Numbered from the stretch's first letter, positions 46,618-55,531 are shown. The stretch: 64,000 bases of DNA from JALYUA01 sp038203955 (GCA_038203955.1 JBBRDK010000002.1:19770-83769), one strand, 5' to 3'. Translations and numbers: made by a program. Notes: generated from the letters alone by a model not told the origin.

Positions 46618-47271
46618 TTAGTAACCGACCCGGCTCGCGCGGAGGAATCCCGATTGCGGGAAGCCGACCCCTTCGACGGTCAACGTCTGGCCTGCCGACT
46701 TCGACGTCATCGCGGGGTCGCGGGACATCAGCCTCCACACCTCGCCGTTTTCGGCGCAGAACGCGGCTTCATGGTGCGCCTGCGGGAGGGGGCAGAGGCC
46801 GGCTTCCACCCGGGACTCGCAGTCGAGGCACACGAGAGTTCCCGTCATCCGGCGGGAGACGAGCGTCGGCCCGTTCAGGGTCGGACCGCGGGAACCCGAA
46901 AGGGAGGCCAGGGTCGCGATCCCGGAGGACGCGCTCGAGAGGCTCGCGTCCTCGGTCTGGAGCCGCCGGCTGGAGACGTCGGCGACTAACGGGACCAGGA
47001 GGAACAGGACGACGGCGGCCGTGGCCAGGAGGGGATACTCGAAGCGCGCCGGCCGAACGTCTCCCTGATGAAGGCGCTGCCTCAGGCGGGTGGGGGCCGG
47101 CGAACGATCGCGGTGGGTCCGGAGGACCTGGGCGAGCCCCCGGGCCGAACGCGCGCGCGCCTCGCAGGGGTCGCATTCGGCAAGGTGTCGCGAGAGCGCC
47201 TCGGCCTCGACACTGCAGATGTCCCGCTCGAGGTGAGCGTAGAGGAGGAAGCGAGCCTGGGCGCAGTTCAT
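46618..47271 (-). CDS. Zinc-finger anti-sigma factor with periplasmic Cys/His domain
   Basis: The 217-residue protein has the N-terminal H-x3-C-x2-C motif (His29, Cys33, Cys36 in HLAECDPC), a transmembrane helix at residues ~80-98, and a ~110-residue periplasmic part. The periplasmic end holds Cys148, Cys151, Cys160, His166, His167 and Cys172 in LVCLDCESRVEAGLCPLPQA and the segment after it, a possible metal or redox site. It follows the ECF sigma gene by 109 bp on the same strand, so it is the likely partner anti-sigma factor. The stop is TAA just before a 24-bp palindrome. Confidence 0.8.
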   Translation of the reverse strand: MNCAQARFLLYAHLERDICSVEAEALSRHLAECDPCEARARSARGLAQVLRTHRDRSPAPTRLRQRLHQGDVRPARFEYPLLATAAVVLFLLVPLVADVSSRRLQTEDASLSSASSGIATLASLSGSRGPTLNGPTLVSRRMTGTLVCLDCESRVEAGLCPLPQAHHEAAFCAENGEVWRLMSRDPAMTSKSAGQTLTVEGVGFPQSGFLRASRVGY

Positions 47272-47380
47272 GGTGCCGGGGACAGCAACGAGCCGTCCGG
47301 CGCCTAAATTCCAGCCGGGGCGCGCCTGACGCGAGTTCGGAAGGCTCGGCGGGTCGAGCGCGCGCCCCGCCGCTAACGGA

Positions 47381-48022
47381 CTACGCGGCCGGGCTCTTCG
47401 GCCGGGTCCGCATCTTGGTCGGCTCGGCGCCCCGGATGTACCCGTGCTGGCGGGCGTACTTCAAGAGCGCTTTCTCGAGCAGCTTGCGTCCCCGGTACAG
47501 GCGCGACATCACGGTGCCTACGGGGCAGTCCAGAATGTCCGCGATCTCCTTGTACGAGAAGTCCTCGAGGTCCGCCAGCAGAACCACCATCCGGTAGTCG
47601 TACGGCAGCGACTCGAGGGCCTTCTTGACGTCCTCATCCATCACACCCGTGAAGTACTCGGACTCGGGATCGGCGGCCTGGTCGGTGTTGTCGCGGCGCA
47701 CGATGCGCTCGAAGGAGTCCTCGATCTCGGCGAAATCCACGCTGCGAGGCTCGAGCTTCTTCTTGCGGTAGTTGTTGATGAAGGTGTTCTTCAGGATCTT
47801 GAAGAGCCACGCCTTCAAGTTCGTGCCCTCTTCGAACTTGTCGTAGTACTTGTACGCCTTGAAGTAGGTCTCCTGAACGAGATCCTCGGCGTCCTCCGCG
47901 CTCCGGGTCATCCGGTATGCGGTGTTGTAGAGCGAGTCCAGATACGGCATCACGAGGGAATCGAAGTCCCACGACGAGACGCCGGACTGTTCCGTTTTCG
48001 GCTGCACGTTCACCTTTTCCAT
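47381..48022 (-). CDS. ECF RNA polymerase sigma factor
   Basis: The 213-residue sigma factor has region 2 (AYRMTRSAEDAEDLVQETYF, KAWLFKILKNTFINNYRKKK) and region 4 (LESLPYDYRMVVLLADLEDF, YKEIADILDCPVGTVMSRLY). A ~45-residue acidic linker (about residues 85-130) is longer than average. ECF factors of this type usually answer envelope or oxidative stress. The ATG at 48022 has GGGGAG nearby but at short spacing. The anti-sigma gene lies downstream; the atpE gene is upstream on the same strand but 268 bp away. Confidence 0.88.
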   Translation of the reverse strand: MEKVNVQPKTEQSGVSSWDFDSLVMPYLDSLYNTAYRMTRSAEDAEDLVQETYFKAYKYYDKFEEGTNLKAWLFKILKNTFINNYRKKKLEPRSVDFAEIEDSFERIVRRDNTDQAADPESEYFTGVMDEDVKKALESLPYDYRMVVLLADLEDFSYKEIADILDCPVGTVMSRLYRGRKLLEKALLKYARQHGYIRGAEPTKMRTRPKSPAA

Positions 48023-48290
48023 GTCTCCCCGTATTTCAATAATCCTGCCCGCCCCGTGGGTTCCGGCCGCCCGAAGGAGGCTCGTCCAATAAGCTTCTTG
48101 TCTTCTACGGATTACGCCCCGCGAGTGTTGAGGGGGCGACAAGAAGAAATACGCGTAGAGGCCGGGAATGGTTTCCGATTGGGGTCACTTTGTCCCCGAA
48201 CGGGGACGGCCGGCCCCCTCAGAGGACGGCCTCTGCCGGGCGATCGGGGGAATAGGGCTCCGGTGGAGGACGCCAGAGCCCCGGAAGGAC

Positions 48291-48611
48291 CTACTTGTTC
48301 TGGATCAGGAAGCAGATGAGCAGGGCGTAGAGCACCAGCGATTCGATCAGCACGAGGCCGAGGAGCGTCATTCCGCGGATGTCCTTGGCCGCGCCGGGAT
48401 TCCGGGACATTCCTTCCGAAGCCGCCGCGGTCGCCCTCCCTTGGGCGGTGGCACCGGCCGCCGCCGCGATCGCCAGCAGGAAAGCCGCTCCGATGACTCC
48501 CCACCGCACTCCCGTGGGGGCCGCCGCGGCCGTCGTCGCGGCCTCCTGCGCGAACGCCGGAAGCGCCGAAACGAGCGACACCGCGCACAACAGAACCGTC
48601 TTCTTCACCAT
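48291..48611 (-). CDS. atpE: ATP synthase Fo subunit c
   Basis: The 106-residue protein has an extra N-terminal signal-peptide-like segment (residues 1-~21, cleavage near AFAQ) before the usual two-helix hairpin. The ion-binding Glu is Glu90. The sodium-type ligand set is present: Gln57 on helix 1, and Ser91 and Tyr95 on helix 2. Spacing Gln57-Arg70-Glu90 equals that of the Ilyobacter c subunit (13 and 20 residues). The loop SRNPGAAKDI is the conserved polar loop. It is the last gene of the nuo-atp run; subunits b, delta and F1 are not in this window. Confidence 0.93.
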   Translation of the reverse strand: MVKKTVLLCAVSLVSALPAFAQEAATTAAAAPTGVRWGVIGAAFLLAIAAAAGATAQGRATAAASEGMSRNPGAAKDIRGMTLLGLVLIESLVLYALLICFLIQNK

Positions 48612-48667
48612 CCGCAGATCTCCTTCTTTGACGCGCCGCCGGCGCGGTGATGCCGGAAACTATCATG

Positions 48668-48698
48668 AGCTGTCAGCTCTCAGCTGTCAGCTTTCAGT
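48668..48698. repeat. Heptamer array between atpB and atpE
   Basis: AGCTGTC, AGCTCTC, AGCTGTC, AGCTTTC, then AGT; perfect 7-bp register. Confidence 0.9.
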
Positions 48699-48716
48699 GA
48701 CTCGATTGATTGTCCG

Positions 48717-49478
48717 TCAGTGCTCCTCGTGCGCGGTGGCGCCGGCGACGTAGACCGCGGAGAGCAGCGCGAAAACGTATGCCTGCAGGGCCGCGGTGAA
48801 CAGGCCGAGGGCCATCATGGGCCAGGGGACCCCGATCGGGACCAGGCTCGCGAACACTCCCGTCGTCGTGTGCTCTCCGTAGATGTTCATGAAGAGCCGC
48901 AGCGAGAGCGACAGGATCCGGGCGAAGGTTCCGATGATCTCGATGACGAAAAACAGCGGCGCGATGAGCAGCAGCGGCCCCGTGAAGTGCTTCAGATACG
49001 CCAGCAGGCCGTGCTCCTGGATGCCCTTCCAGTTGAAATAGACGAAGGAGATGACGGCCAGGGCCACCGTCGTCGACAGAGAACCCGTCGGCGGCTGGAG
49101 GAAAAAGAAGAGCCCGAACAGGTTGGCCACGCCGATGAAGATCGCGAACGTCCCGATGATCGGCACGTACTTCTCGCCCCCGTGCCCGATCACGTCCTGG
49201 CACATGCTCCGAAGACCGGAGACCAGCATCTCGAAGAAGCTCTGGAGCTTGGACGGCTTCTCGCGGTCGTACCGGCGCGCCACGAGGGGAAAGAAAATCG
49301 CGAAGATCAGAAGAAGCAGGAGGGTCATGATCGCCGCGTCCGGGATCCAGGCCTCCTTCCCGTCGGGAAAGAAGAACGCGGCCTGGCCGGGGGAAAGCCT
49401 CTCGACCGGCGGCTCGCCGAGGAGCCTCTTCAGCAGCCCGTTGAGCGGGCCGTACAGGATCGAATGATGCTCTTCCAA
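48717..49478 (-). CDS. atpB: ATP synthase Fo subunit a
   Basis: Subunit a forms the ion half-channels at the rotor interface. The 253-residue protein has about six hydrophobic helices. The essential stator Arg lies in LSLSLRLFMNIYGEH, matching the conserved LRLFxN motif. The penultimate helix PWPMMALGLFTAALQAYVFA with Gln is also typical. The start is the TTG at 49478, preceded by GGAG at 5 nt; this shortens the frame, which otherwise runs on upstream. It lies 10 bp from the atpI-like gene and 105 bp from atpE. Confidence 0.94.
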   Translation of the reverse strand: MEEHHSILYGPLNGLLKRLLGEPPVERLSPGQAAFFFPDGKEAWIPDAAIMTLLLLLIFAIFFPLVARRYDREKPSKLQSFFEMLVSGLRSMCQDVIGHGGEKYVPIIGTFAIFIGVANLFGLFFFLQPPTGSLSTTVALAVISFVYFNWKGIQEHGLLAYLKHFTGPLLLIAPLFFVIEIIGTFARILSLSLRLFMNIYGEHTTTGVFASLVPIGVPWPMMALGLFTAALQAYVFALLSAVYVAGATAHEEH

Positions 49479-49488
49479 ACGTTTCTCC

Positions 49489-49809
49489 TCACTCCTGACC
49501 CGGCCGGCCGATCCAGAGCTCCGGGACGATGGCCAGCACCACGATCGAAAGGCCGGCCGCGCCGGCAACCGGGTCGAAATCCTTCCAGCGAAACAGAACG
49601 ACGGCGAAGAGTAACAAACTGGCGGCCGTCACCAGGAGAAGAGGCGCAATGGTCCTGAATCCGGGCCGATTCTGCTGGGGTATGAGACGCAGGGTCAGTC
49701 TCTCGAGCGCGAGAAAGCTGAAAATAACGACGGCTGCCGCGATTGTCAAGGACACGCCGGCGCGCCACCCGAAGGCAAAAGCGCCCGCGATCGCGAGCGC
49801 GCCGAGCAC
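49489..49809 (-). CDS. AtpI-like ATP synthase accessory membrane protein
   Basis: The 106-residue protein has four hydrophobic helices, including GALAIAGAFAFGW, TIAAAVVIFSFLALERL, LLVTAASLLLFAVVLFRW and GLSIVVLAIVPELW. Position between atpZ and atpB is that of atpI, whose product assists c-ring assembly. Sequence similarity to known AtpI is weak, so I leave the symbol out. Homologues would be expected to have ~10 more N-terminal residues (LISRVRRRAF), but the frame upstream has only non-standard starts before a heptamer array. The array may therefore have replaced the original start region. Confidence 0.65.
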   Translation of the reverse strand: MLGALAIAGAFAFGWRAGVSLTIAAAVVIFSFLALERLTLRLIPQQNRPGFRTIAPLLLVTAASLLLFAVVLFRWKDFDPVAGAAGLSIVVLAIVPELWIGRPGQE

Positions 49810-49853
49810 GAAGGCGCGCCGCCGGACGCGGGAAATGAGGGGGTCGGTGGAGG

Positions 49854-49888
49854 AGTTGTCAGTCTTCAGTTTTCAGTTTTCAGTTCAG
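49854..49888. repeat. Heptamer array between atpZ and atpI-like gene
   Basis: AGTTGTC, AGTCTTC, AGTTTTC, AGTTTTC, AGTTCAG in perfect register. Confidence 0.9.
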
Positions 49889-49907
49889 CCTCGGAACGAC
49901 GTTCTCG

Positions 49908-50132
49908 TCAGCGATTCAGCCTTCCGGCGAGGCGGAAAAAGTTTACGAACGCGGCCGCAAGACCGAGCCCTCCGCCTACCCAGGAGGCGGCGCCCCCCCA
50001 CCCGAACCGTCGAGCAATCCAGGCGCCCAGAAAGTAGCCGGCGAGGGGCCCCGCGAGGAAAAGAAGGCCCGCAGAGGTTCCCTCCGCGACGGCAGAGGCG
50101 CGGGAACGCCCAGGGGGCTCGGCATCACTCAT
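49908..50132 (-). CDS. atpZ: AtpZ-like ATP synthase accessory protein
   Basis: The 74-residue protein has two transmembrane helices (GTSAGLLFLAGPLAGYFLG and WVGGGLGLAAAFVNFFRLAG) with a positively charged turn (ARRFGWGG). This is the AtpZ/putative F0F1-ATPase family, found at the front of many atp operons and suspected of a role in Mg2+ or Ca2+ homeostasis. It follows nuoN by 51 bp, so the ATPase genes may be transcribed from the nuo promoter. A heptamer array fills the gap on each side. Confidence 0.8.
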   Translation of the reverse strand: MSDAEPPGRSRASAVAEGTSAGLLFLAGPLAGYFLGAWIARRFGWGGAASWVGGGLGLAAAFVNFFRLAGRLNR

Positions 50133-50146
50133 ATCGAGATCGATTC

Positions 50147-50188
50147 CGAACTGAGAACTGATAACTGAGAACTGAAAACTCTCTCAGT
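50147..50188. repeat. Heptamer array between nuoN and atpZ
   Basis: CGAACTG, AGAACTG, ATAACTG, AGAACTG, AAAACTC, TCTCAGT. The nuoN stop (50184-50186, minus strand) lies in the last unit. Confidence 0.9.
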
Positions 50189-51635
50189 ACTTGCTCGGCA
50201 CGCACCGGTGCAGAACGTCCAGCACGCTCTCGGGGGCGACGCCGATCACGAGCGTTCCGACCGCGCAGATGATGACGGCGGCGGTCAGCGCGTAGGAGAC
50301 GGGAATCTTCGCGCTGACGCCGTCGGTGAAGAACATCGCCGCCGCGATCCGGAAGTAGTAGAAGAGGGAGACCGCGGAGGCGAGCACGGCAATGACGGCG
50401 AGCCAGGCGTAGCCCGCGTCCATCGCCGCGGTGAACAGGTAGTACTTGCCGATGAAGCCGGCGGTCGGAGGGATTCCCGCGAGCGAGAGCAGGAAGAGAA
50501 GCATGACGACCGCCGCCGGCATGTTGCGCTTCGCGAGACCGTTGAAGTCGGACACCGACTCGGCCGCGTAACCCTTCGCCTCGAGGAAGATGATGAGCCC
50601 GAAGGCGCCGAAGTTCATGAGCGTGTATGCCAGCAGGTAGACCAGCACGCCCCACATCCCGAACTTCGTCTGGAACCCGAGGACGCCCAGGAGCGCGTAT
50701 CCCGCGTGGGCGATCGACGAGTACGCAAACATCCGCTTGACGTTCGTCTGTAGCAGCGCGGCGAGGTTTCCCCAGATCATGGTCGCTGCCGCGACGAGGG
50801 CCACGATCAATCCCCAGTCGGCCTGGAACTTCGGGAACGCGACGTAGAAGATGCGCGCGAAGATCGCGTAAGCGGCGACCTTGGGCCCGACGGAGAAGAA
50901 CGCGGTCACCGGCGTCGGCGAGCCCTCGTAGACGTCCGGAGTCCAGAGATGGAACGGGACGGCCGCGATCTTGAAGAGCAGCCCCGCCAGAATCATGAGG
51001 ATCCCGAGGACGATGGCGTTCGTCCGCTGCATGCCCGTGTAGAGCTGCGCGAGGTCGGCGAGGCCCATCTTCCCGCCGAGACCGTAGACGAGAGAGAGGC
51101 CGTAGAGGAGAACGGCCGACGAGAACGCGCCGAGGATGAAGTACTTGAGCGCCGCCTCCGTCGACTTGATCTCTCCCTTGAAGTATCCGGCCAGCACGTA
51201 CGAAGCCAGCGCCATGAGCTCGAGGGCGACGTAGATGGAAATGAGATTGCTCCCGGACGCCATGAAGAACATCCCGACGCCGGAGAACAGGACCAGCGCG
51301 TAGTACTCGCCTCCCGGGTAGGGCGCTTCGCCGACGAACCGCACGGACGCGAGGACGGTCAGCACCATCGCCAGCAGCACGAGAAACTTGAAGAAGAGGG
51401 CGAAGTTGTCGACCACGAACATGCCGCCGAGAATCGGGCCGTGGGCCCGCTCGGGCATCGTGGAGACGAAGACGAGCAGCACCCCGGTCACCCCGAGCAT
51501 CAGCACCGAGAGGAACCCGAAGAGCTCTTCCTTCGCCTTCCCGACGAAGACGCTCGACGCCAGCAGGATCATCCCCGCGGCGGTCAAGAACAGCTCCGGC
51601 GAGAGCAGGAGCCAGTCGGTGGCCTGAACCTTCAC
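50184..51635 (-). CDS. nuoN: NADH-quinone oxidoreductase subunit N
   Basis: NuoN is one of three antiporter-like proton-pumping subunits of complex I. The 483-residue protein has about 14 helices. Landmarks are SIYVALELMALASYVLAGYF with the conserved helix-5 Glu, ALKYFILGAFSSAVLLYG with the conserved Lys, FHLWTPDVYEGSPTPVTAFF, and KRMFAYSSIAHAGYALLG. It starts at GTG 51635, overlapping the nuoM stop (GTGA). The stop codon is inside a heptamer array. Confidence 0.95.
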   Translation of the reverse strand: MKVQATDWLLLSPELFLTAAGMILLASSVFVGKAKEELFGFLSVLMLGVTGVLLVFVSTMPERAHGPILGGMFVVDNFALFFKFLVLLAMVLTVLASVRFVGEAPYPGGEYYALVLFSGVGMFFMASGSNLISIYVALELMALASYVLAGYFKGEIKSTEAALKYFILGAFSSAVLLYGLSLVYGLGGKMGLADLAQLYTGMQRTNAIVLGILMILAGLLFKIAAVPFHLWTPDVYEGSPTPVTAFFSVGPKVAAYAIFARIFYVAFPKFQADWGLIVALVAAATMIWGNLAALLQTNVKRMFAYSSIAHAGYALLGVLGFQTKFGMWGVLVYLLAYTLMNFGAFGLIIFLEAKGYAAESVSDFNGLAKRNMPAAVVMLLFLLSLAGIPPTAGFIGKYYLFTAAMDAGYAWLAVIAVLASAVSLFYYFRIAAAMFFTDGVSAKIPVSYALTAAVIICAVGTLVIGVAPESVLDVLHRCVPSKY

Positions 51636-53260
51636 CGGACCGCCGCTGCCGGGGCGGCGGGCGCCAGTTCCCCCGACGCCGCCGGGATCCCCGTTCCCGG
51701 CGCGCCCGCGTACGCCGGAGGAGTCATCGTCGCGCCTCCGACCGAGCGCACGATGTTCTCGGAGGGAACCCGCAGGACGTCGAAGAACGGCTTCGGATAG
51801 AGGCCAATCCAGAGAGCGAGAACGACAAGCGGCGCCAGCGTCAGCTGCTCCCGAAAGGAGAGGTCGGGAAGCTTCGCGTTGGCCGGATTGGAGAGCTCTC
51901 CGAAGAAGACGCGCTGGTAGAGCCAGAGGAGGTACGCGGCTCCGAGCACGATGCCGGTGCAGGCGAAGAGAGCCCACCAGAAATTCTTCGCGAACGCTCC
52001 CTGCAGGATCGAGAACTCCCCGATGAATCCGTTCAAGAGAGGAAGGCCCATCGACGAGAGCGCCATGATCAGGAAGTACGTGGCGTAGATCGGCATCTGC
52101 CGGGCGAGGCCGCCGTACTCGGCGATCATGCGCGTGTGCCGGCGCTCGTAGACCACGCCGACTAAGAGGAAGAGGGCGCCCGTCGAGATGCCGTGGTTGA
52201 TCATCTGCAGGACGCCGCCCTGCACGCCCGCCATGTTGAGCGCGAAGATCCCGAGCATCACGAACCCGAGATGCGACACCGAGGAGTACGCGATCAGCTT
52301 CTTCATGTCCTTCTGGACGAGAGTGACCATGGCGCCGTACACGATGCCGACGATCGCGAGGAACACCATCGTCCCTATCACCCACGGCGTCTTCACGGCC
52401 TCCGGGAACATCGGCAGGGAGAACCGGACGAAGCCGTACGTGCCCATCTTCAGCAGGACCGCGGCGAGGATCACGGACCCCGCGGTCGGCGCCTCGGTGT
52501 GGGCGTCCGGCAGCCAGGTGTGGAACGGGAACATGGGCACCTTGATCGCGAACCCGAAGAAGAACGCGAAGAAGAGCCACACCTGGAGCTCCGGCGGCAT
52601 CGCCGCGGCCACCGCGGTCAGCTTCGGAACGGAGAACGTCGCGGCGTGTCCGAGGCCCTTGTACCCGAGGAAGCCCGTGGTGTTGTAGAAATAGAGAGCG
52701 ATGATGCCGAGCAGCATCAGCACCGACCCCGCCAGCGTGTACAGGAAGAACTTGATCGCCGCGTAGAGCCGTCGCTGTCCTCCCCACACGCCGATCAGGA
52801 AGTACATCGGCACCAGCATGATTTCCCAGAACACGTAGAACAGGAAGAAGTCGAGGCAGCAGAACGTGCCGATCATGAACGTCTGCAGGAGGAGCAGGAG
52901 GATGTAGTACTCCTTCTGCCGCTCCGCGATCGCCGAGTAGGACGAATAGATCGCGATCACCCCGATCAACGTGGTCAGGAGGATCAGAAGCAGGGTGATT
53001 CCGTCGATCCCGAAGTGATAGTCGACTCCGAGAGACGGGATCCACGAAATGCGCTCGACGAACTGATACCCGGCCTTCGCGCGGTCGAAGGAGAACCAGA
53101 GCGGGAGCGAGACCGCAAAGTCGAGAGCGGCGACGGCCGTCGCGAACGCCTTGATCGCTCCCGTTTTTTCCTTCGGGATCAGGAACATGATGATCAGCGC
53201 GCCGGCGAGCGGAATGTACGCGATCATCGAGAGAAGCGGCAGCTGTTGCAGTGTGTTCAT
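51632..53260 (-). CDS. nuoM: NADH-quinone oxidoreductase subunit M
   Basis: This 542-residue antiporter-like subunit has the FGIDGITLLLILLTTLIG start of the pumping core. FYVFWEIMLVPMYFLIGVWG carries the conserved Glu, and AIKFFLYTLAGSVLMLLG carries the Lys. PFHTWLPDAHTEAPTAGSVI and KKLIAYSSVSHLGFVMLG are canonical. The Ala/Pro-rich tail after the last helix (SGELAPAAPAA) is extra. The ATG is followed by signal-like MNTLQQLPLLSMIAYIPLAG, the first helix. Coupled to nuoN; separated from nuoL by a heptamer array. Confidence 0.95.
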   Translation of the reverse strand: MNTLQQLPLLSMIAYIPLAGALIIMFLIPKEKTGAIKAFATAVAALDFAVSLPLWFSFDRAKAGYQFVERISWIPSLGVDYHFGIDGITLLLILLTTLIGVIAIYSSYSAIAERQKEYYILLLLLQTFMIGTFCCLDFFLFYVFWEIMLVPMYFLIGVWGGQRRLYAAIKFFLYTLAGSVLMLLGIIALYFYNTTGFLGYKGLGHAATFSVPKLTAVAAAMPPELQVWLFFAFFFGFAIKVPMFPFHTWLPDAHTEAPTAGSVILAAVLLKMGTYGFVRFSLPMFPEAVKTPWVIGTMVFLAIVGIVYGAMVTLVQKDMKKLIAYSSVSHLGFVMLGIFALNMAGVQGGVLQMINHGISTGALFLLVGVVYERRHTRMIAEYGGLARQMPIYATYFLIMALSSMGLPLLNGFIGEFSILQGAFAKNFWWALFACTGIVLGAAYLLWLYQRVFFGELSNPANAKLPDLSFREQLTLAPLVVLALWIGLYPKPFFDVLRVPSENIVRSVGGATMTPPAYAGAPGTGIPAASGELAPAAPAAAVR

Positions 53261-53262
53261 GC

Positions 53263-53304
53263 GTTCAGTTCTCAGTCATCCGTTTTCAGTTCTCAGTTTC
53301 CGTT
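53263..53304. repeat. Heptamer array between nuoL and nuoM
   Basis: GTTCAGT, TCTCAGT, CATCCGT, TTTCAGT, TCTCAGT, TTCCGTT in perfect register. Confidence 0.9.
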
Positions 53305-53308
53305 CGCG

Positions 53309-55531
53309 TCACCGGAAGAGCAGGTACACGGCGACGAGGCAGAAGAGCCCGCCGCCCATCACGAGGGCGTAGTTCTGAACGCGGCCGGTCTGCGCGCGCC
53401 GGAAGCCGCGGAAACCGGCCTGGAGCGTGTTCGCGACGCCGTTGACGAGGCCGTCCACCACGTACTGGTCGAAGAAGGAAGACAGCCACGAAAGCCCGAC
53501 GGTCACGTGGCGCGCGCCGTTGACCGCTCCATCGATGACGGTGGCGTCGAAGTCCCAGAGGAAACGGCCGCCGCCCTTGGCGAGTCCCTGGACGAAGACC
53601 GAGTCGTAGGCCTCGTCCACGTAGTACTTGTTGGACACGGCCCGATACACTCCGGGGAACCGGGCGGCGATGCGTGCCGGTACCGCTCCCTCTCCCTTCG
53701 CGTACCAGACGTAAGCGATGGCGAGGCCGATCGCCGCCGCCGCCACGGAGGCCGCCATCAGGAGGGCTTCGGTCGACGCCGCCGCTTCGTGCGCCGCCGT
53801 ATGCGCGCCCGCGCCGGCGAGAGGCAGCAGGATCGAATGGAGAAACGCCCCGATCCGGTCCCCGCCGCGCACCATCGGAATCCCGACGTAGCCACCCACG
53901 ACCGACAGGAACGCGAGGACGATCAGGGGGACGGTCATCGAGCGGGGAGATTCATGGATCTGCGCCTCCTGCTCGGTTCCGCCGCGGAATTTTCCCCAGA
54001 AGGTCAGGGAGACGACCCGCAGCATGTAGAACGCGGTCAGGCCCGCCGTGAAGAGCGCCGCCGCCCAGAGCACTCGGCCGAGCCACGGGGCGCTCTCGAA
54101 GTGCGCCTCGAAAGCCGCGGCGAGGATCGCGTCCTTGGAGAAGAACCCGGCCAGAAGCGGCACTCCCGCGATCGCCAGCGTCGCGACGAGGAAAGTCCGG
54201 TACGTCACGGGTATCTTCGACGCGAGCCCGCCCATCTTGCGGATATCCTGCTCTCCCCCGAGCGCGTGGATGACGGATCCGGATCCTAAGAAGAGGCAGG
54301 CCTTGAAGAACGCGTGCGTCATCACGTGGAACATGCCGGCGACGAAGGCGCCGACCCCGCAGGCGAGAAACATGTATCCCAGCTGCGACACGGTCGAGTA
54401 GGCGAGCACCTTCTTGATGTCGTTCTGAGCGATGCCGATCGTCGCGGCGAACAGCGCGGTGAATCCGCCAATCGCCGCGACGACCAGAAGGGCGTCGGGC
54501 GAGAGGCGGAAGAGGACGTTGCAGCGCGCGACCATGTACACGCCCGCCGTCACCATCGTCGCCGCGTGGATCAGCGCCGAGACAGGCGTCGGGCCCGCCA
54601 TGGCGTCCGGCAGCCAGACATAGAGCGGAAACTGGGCGGACTTGCCGCACGCGCCGACGAAGAGGCAGAGGCAGACCAGGGTCAGGTAGGGAGCGTACGC
54701 GGCCGGATGCGCGGCCGCCGCCGGGAAGACCTTGCCGAAGTCGAGCGAGCCGAAGAGGCTGAAGATTCCGAAGATCCCGAGGATGAAGCCGAAGTCTCCG
54801 ATCCGGTTGACGACGAAGGCCTTCTTGCCCGCATCCGCGGCGGCGTCCCGATCGTAGAAGTAGCCGATCAGGAGGTACGAGCAGAGGCCGACTCCTTCCC
54901 AGCCCACGAAGAGCATCAGGAAGTTCGCGCCCAGCACGAGCAGCAGCATCGAGAACATGAAGAGGTTGAGATAGGCGAAGTAGCGCCCGTAGCCCTCCTC
55001 GTGCCCCATGTACCCGACGGAGTAGACGTGGATCAGGAAGCCGACGAACGTGACGAACGCGATCATCAGCGCCGACAGCGAATCGAGGCGGAACGCGGCG
55101 TCTACGAACCACTCACCGGCCGGGCCGTGCACCTGTCCGACGGCCTGGTTCACGCCGAGCGGCAGCCAGCGGTAGAGAGTCACGACGTGGGCCGCACCCT
55201 CCGAGAGGCGGGCGATGCCGACGTCGAAGATCGCGAGAAAAGCGAAGACGCAGGCGAGACCGACCGAAACGGTTCCGACGACCGTGTGGACCGTCTTGAA
55301 CGGAATCGGCGAGTGCCCGGCCGGGTCGTGCGCGGGCGACGCGGCGTGCGTGTGAGCGGGATTCTCGCCGTGCACGGAAGGAGCGGGGGCCCCGGCAGGA
55401 GCCGGCGCGCCGTGCGACCCGTGAGCGTCGGCCGCCTCCCCCCGGGTGCGATGGGAGACCAGGTACAGAACCCCGTTGACGAGGAATCCCGCCAGCGGAA
55501 AGAGGGGCACGAGCCAGAGCAGGTCCTTCAA
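53309..55531 (-). CDS. nuoL: NADH-quinone oxidoreductase subunit L
   Basis: The 740-residue distal antiporter-like subunit has about 16 helices, including the C-terminal lateral helix region. Landmarks are FRLDSLSALMIAFVTFVGFL, FVGWEGVGLCSYLLIGYF with the conserved Glu, FPLYVWLPDAMAGPTPVSAL and KVLAYSTVSQLGYMFLACG. An Ala/His/Pro-rich insert near residues 35-75 (DAHGSHGAPAPAGAP and following) is unusual and may bind metal. The start is a TTG at 55531, 4 bp after nuoK. Confidence 0.95.
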   Translation of the reverse strand: MKDLLWLVPLFPLAGFLVNGVLYLVSHRTRGEAADAHGSHGAPAPAGAPAPSVHGENPAHTHAASPAHDPAGHSPIPFKTVHTVVGTVSVGLACVFAFLAIFDVGIARLSEGAAHVVTLYRWLPLGVNQAVGQVHGPAGEWFVDAAFRLDSLSALMIAFVTFVGFLIHVYSVGYMGHEEGYGRYFAYLNLFMFSMLLLVLGANFLMLFVGWEGVGLCSYLLIGYFYDRDAAADAGKKAFVVNRIGDFGFILGIFGIFSLFGSLDFGKVFPAAAAHPAAYAPYLTLVCLCLFVGACGKSAQFPLYVWLPDAMAGPTPVSALIHAATMVTAGVYMVARCNVLFRLSPDALLVVAAIGGFTALFAATIGIAQNDIKKVLAYSTVSQLGYMFLACGVGAFVAGMFHVMTHAFFKACLFLGSGSVIHALGGEQDIRKMGGLASKIPVTYRTFLVATLAIAGVPLLAGFFSKDAILAAAFEAHFESAPWLGRVLWAAALFTAGLTAFYMLRVVSLTFWGKFRGGTEQEAQIHESPRSMTVPLIVLAFLSVVGGYVGIPMVRGGDRIGAFLHSILLPLAGAGAHTAAHEAAASTEALLMAASVAAAAIGLAIAYVWYAKGEGAVPARIAARFPGVYRAVSNKYYVDEAYDSVFVQGLAKGGGRFLWDFDATVIDGAVNGARHVTVGLSWLSSFFDQYVVDGLVNGVANTLQAGFRGFRRAQTGRVQNYALVMGGGLFCLVAVYLLFR

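Noticed and set aside
46507..46989. Plus-strand open frame over the anti-sigma gene
   Set aside because: It is the antisense of a gene with clear zinc-finger and membrane motifs and reads as low-complexity Arg/Gly sequence.
48194..48209. GTCCCCGAACGGGGAC hairpin as terminator of the atp genes
   Set aside because: On the minus strand the stem is followed by AAAG rather than a T tract, and it is closer to the sigma-factor gene than to atpE.
48112..48666. Alternative minus-strand frame overlapping atpE and the gap after it
   Set aside because: It shows no conserved motif, while the atpE frame matches subunit c along its whole length.
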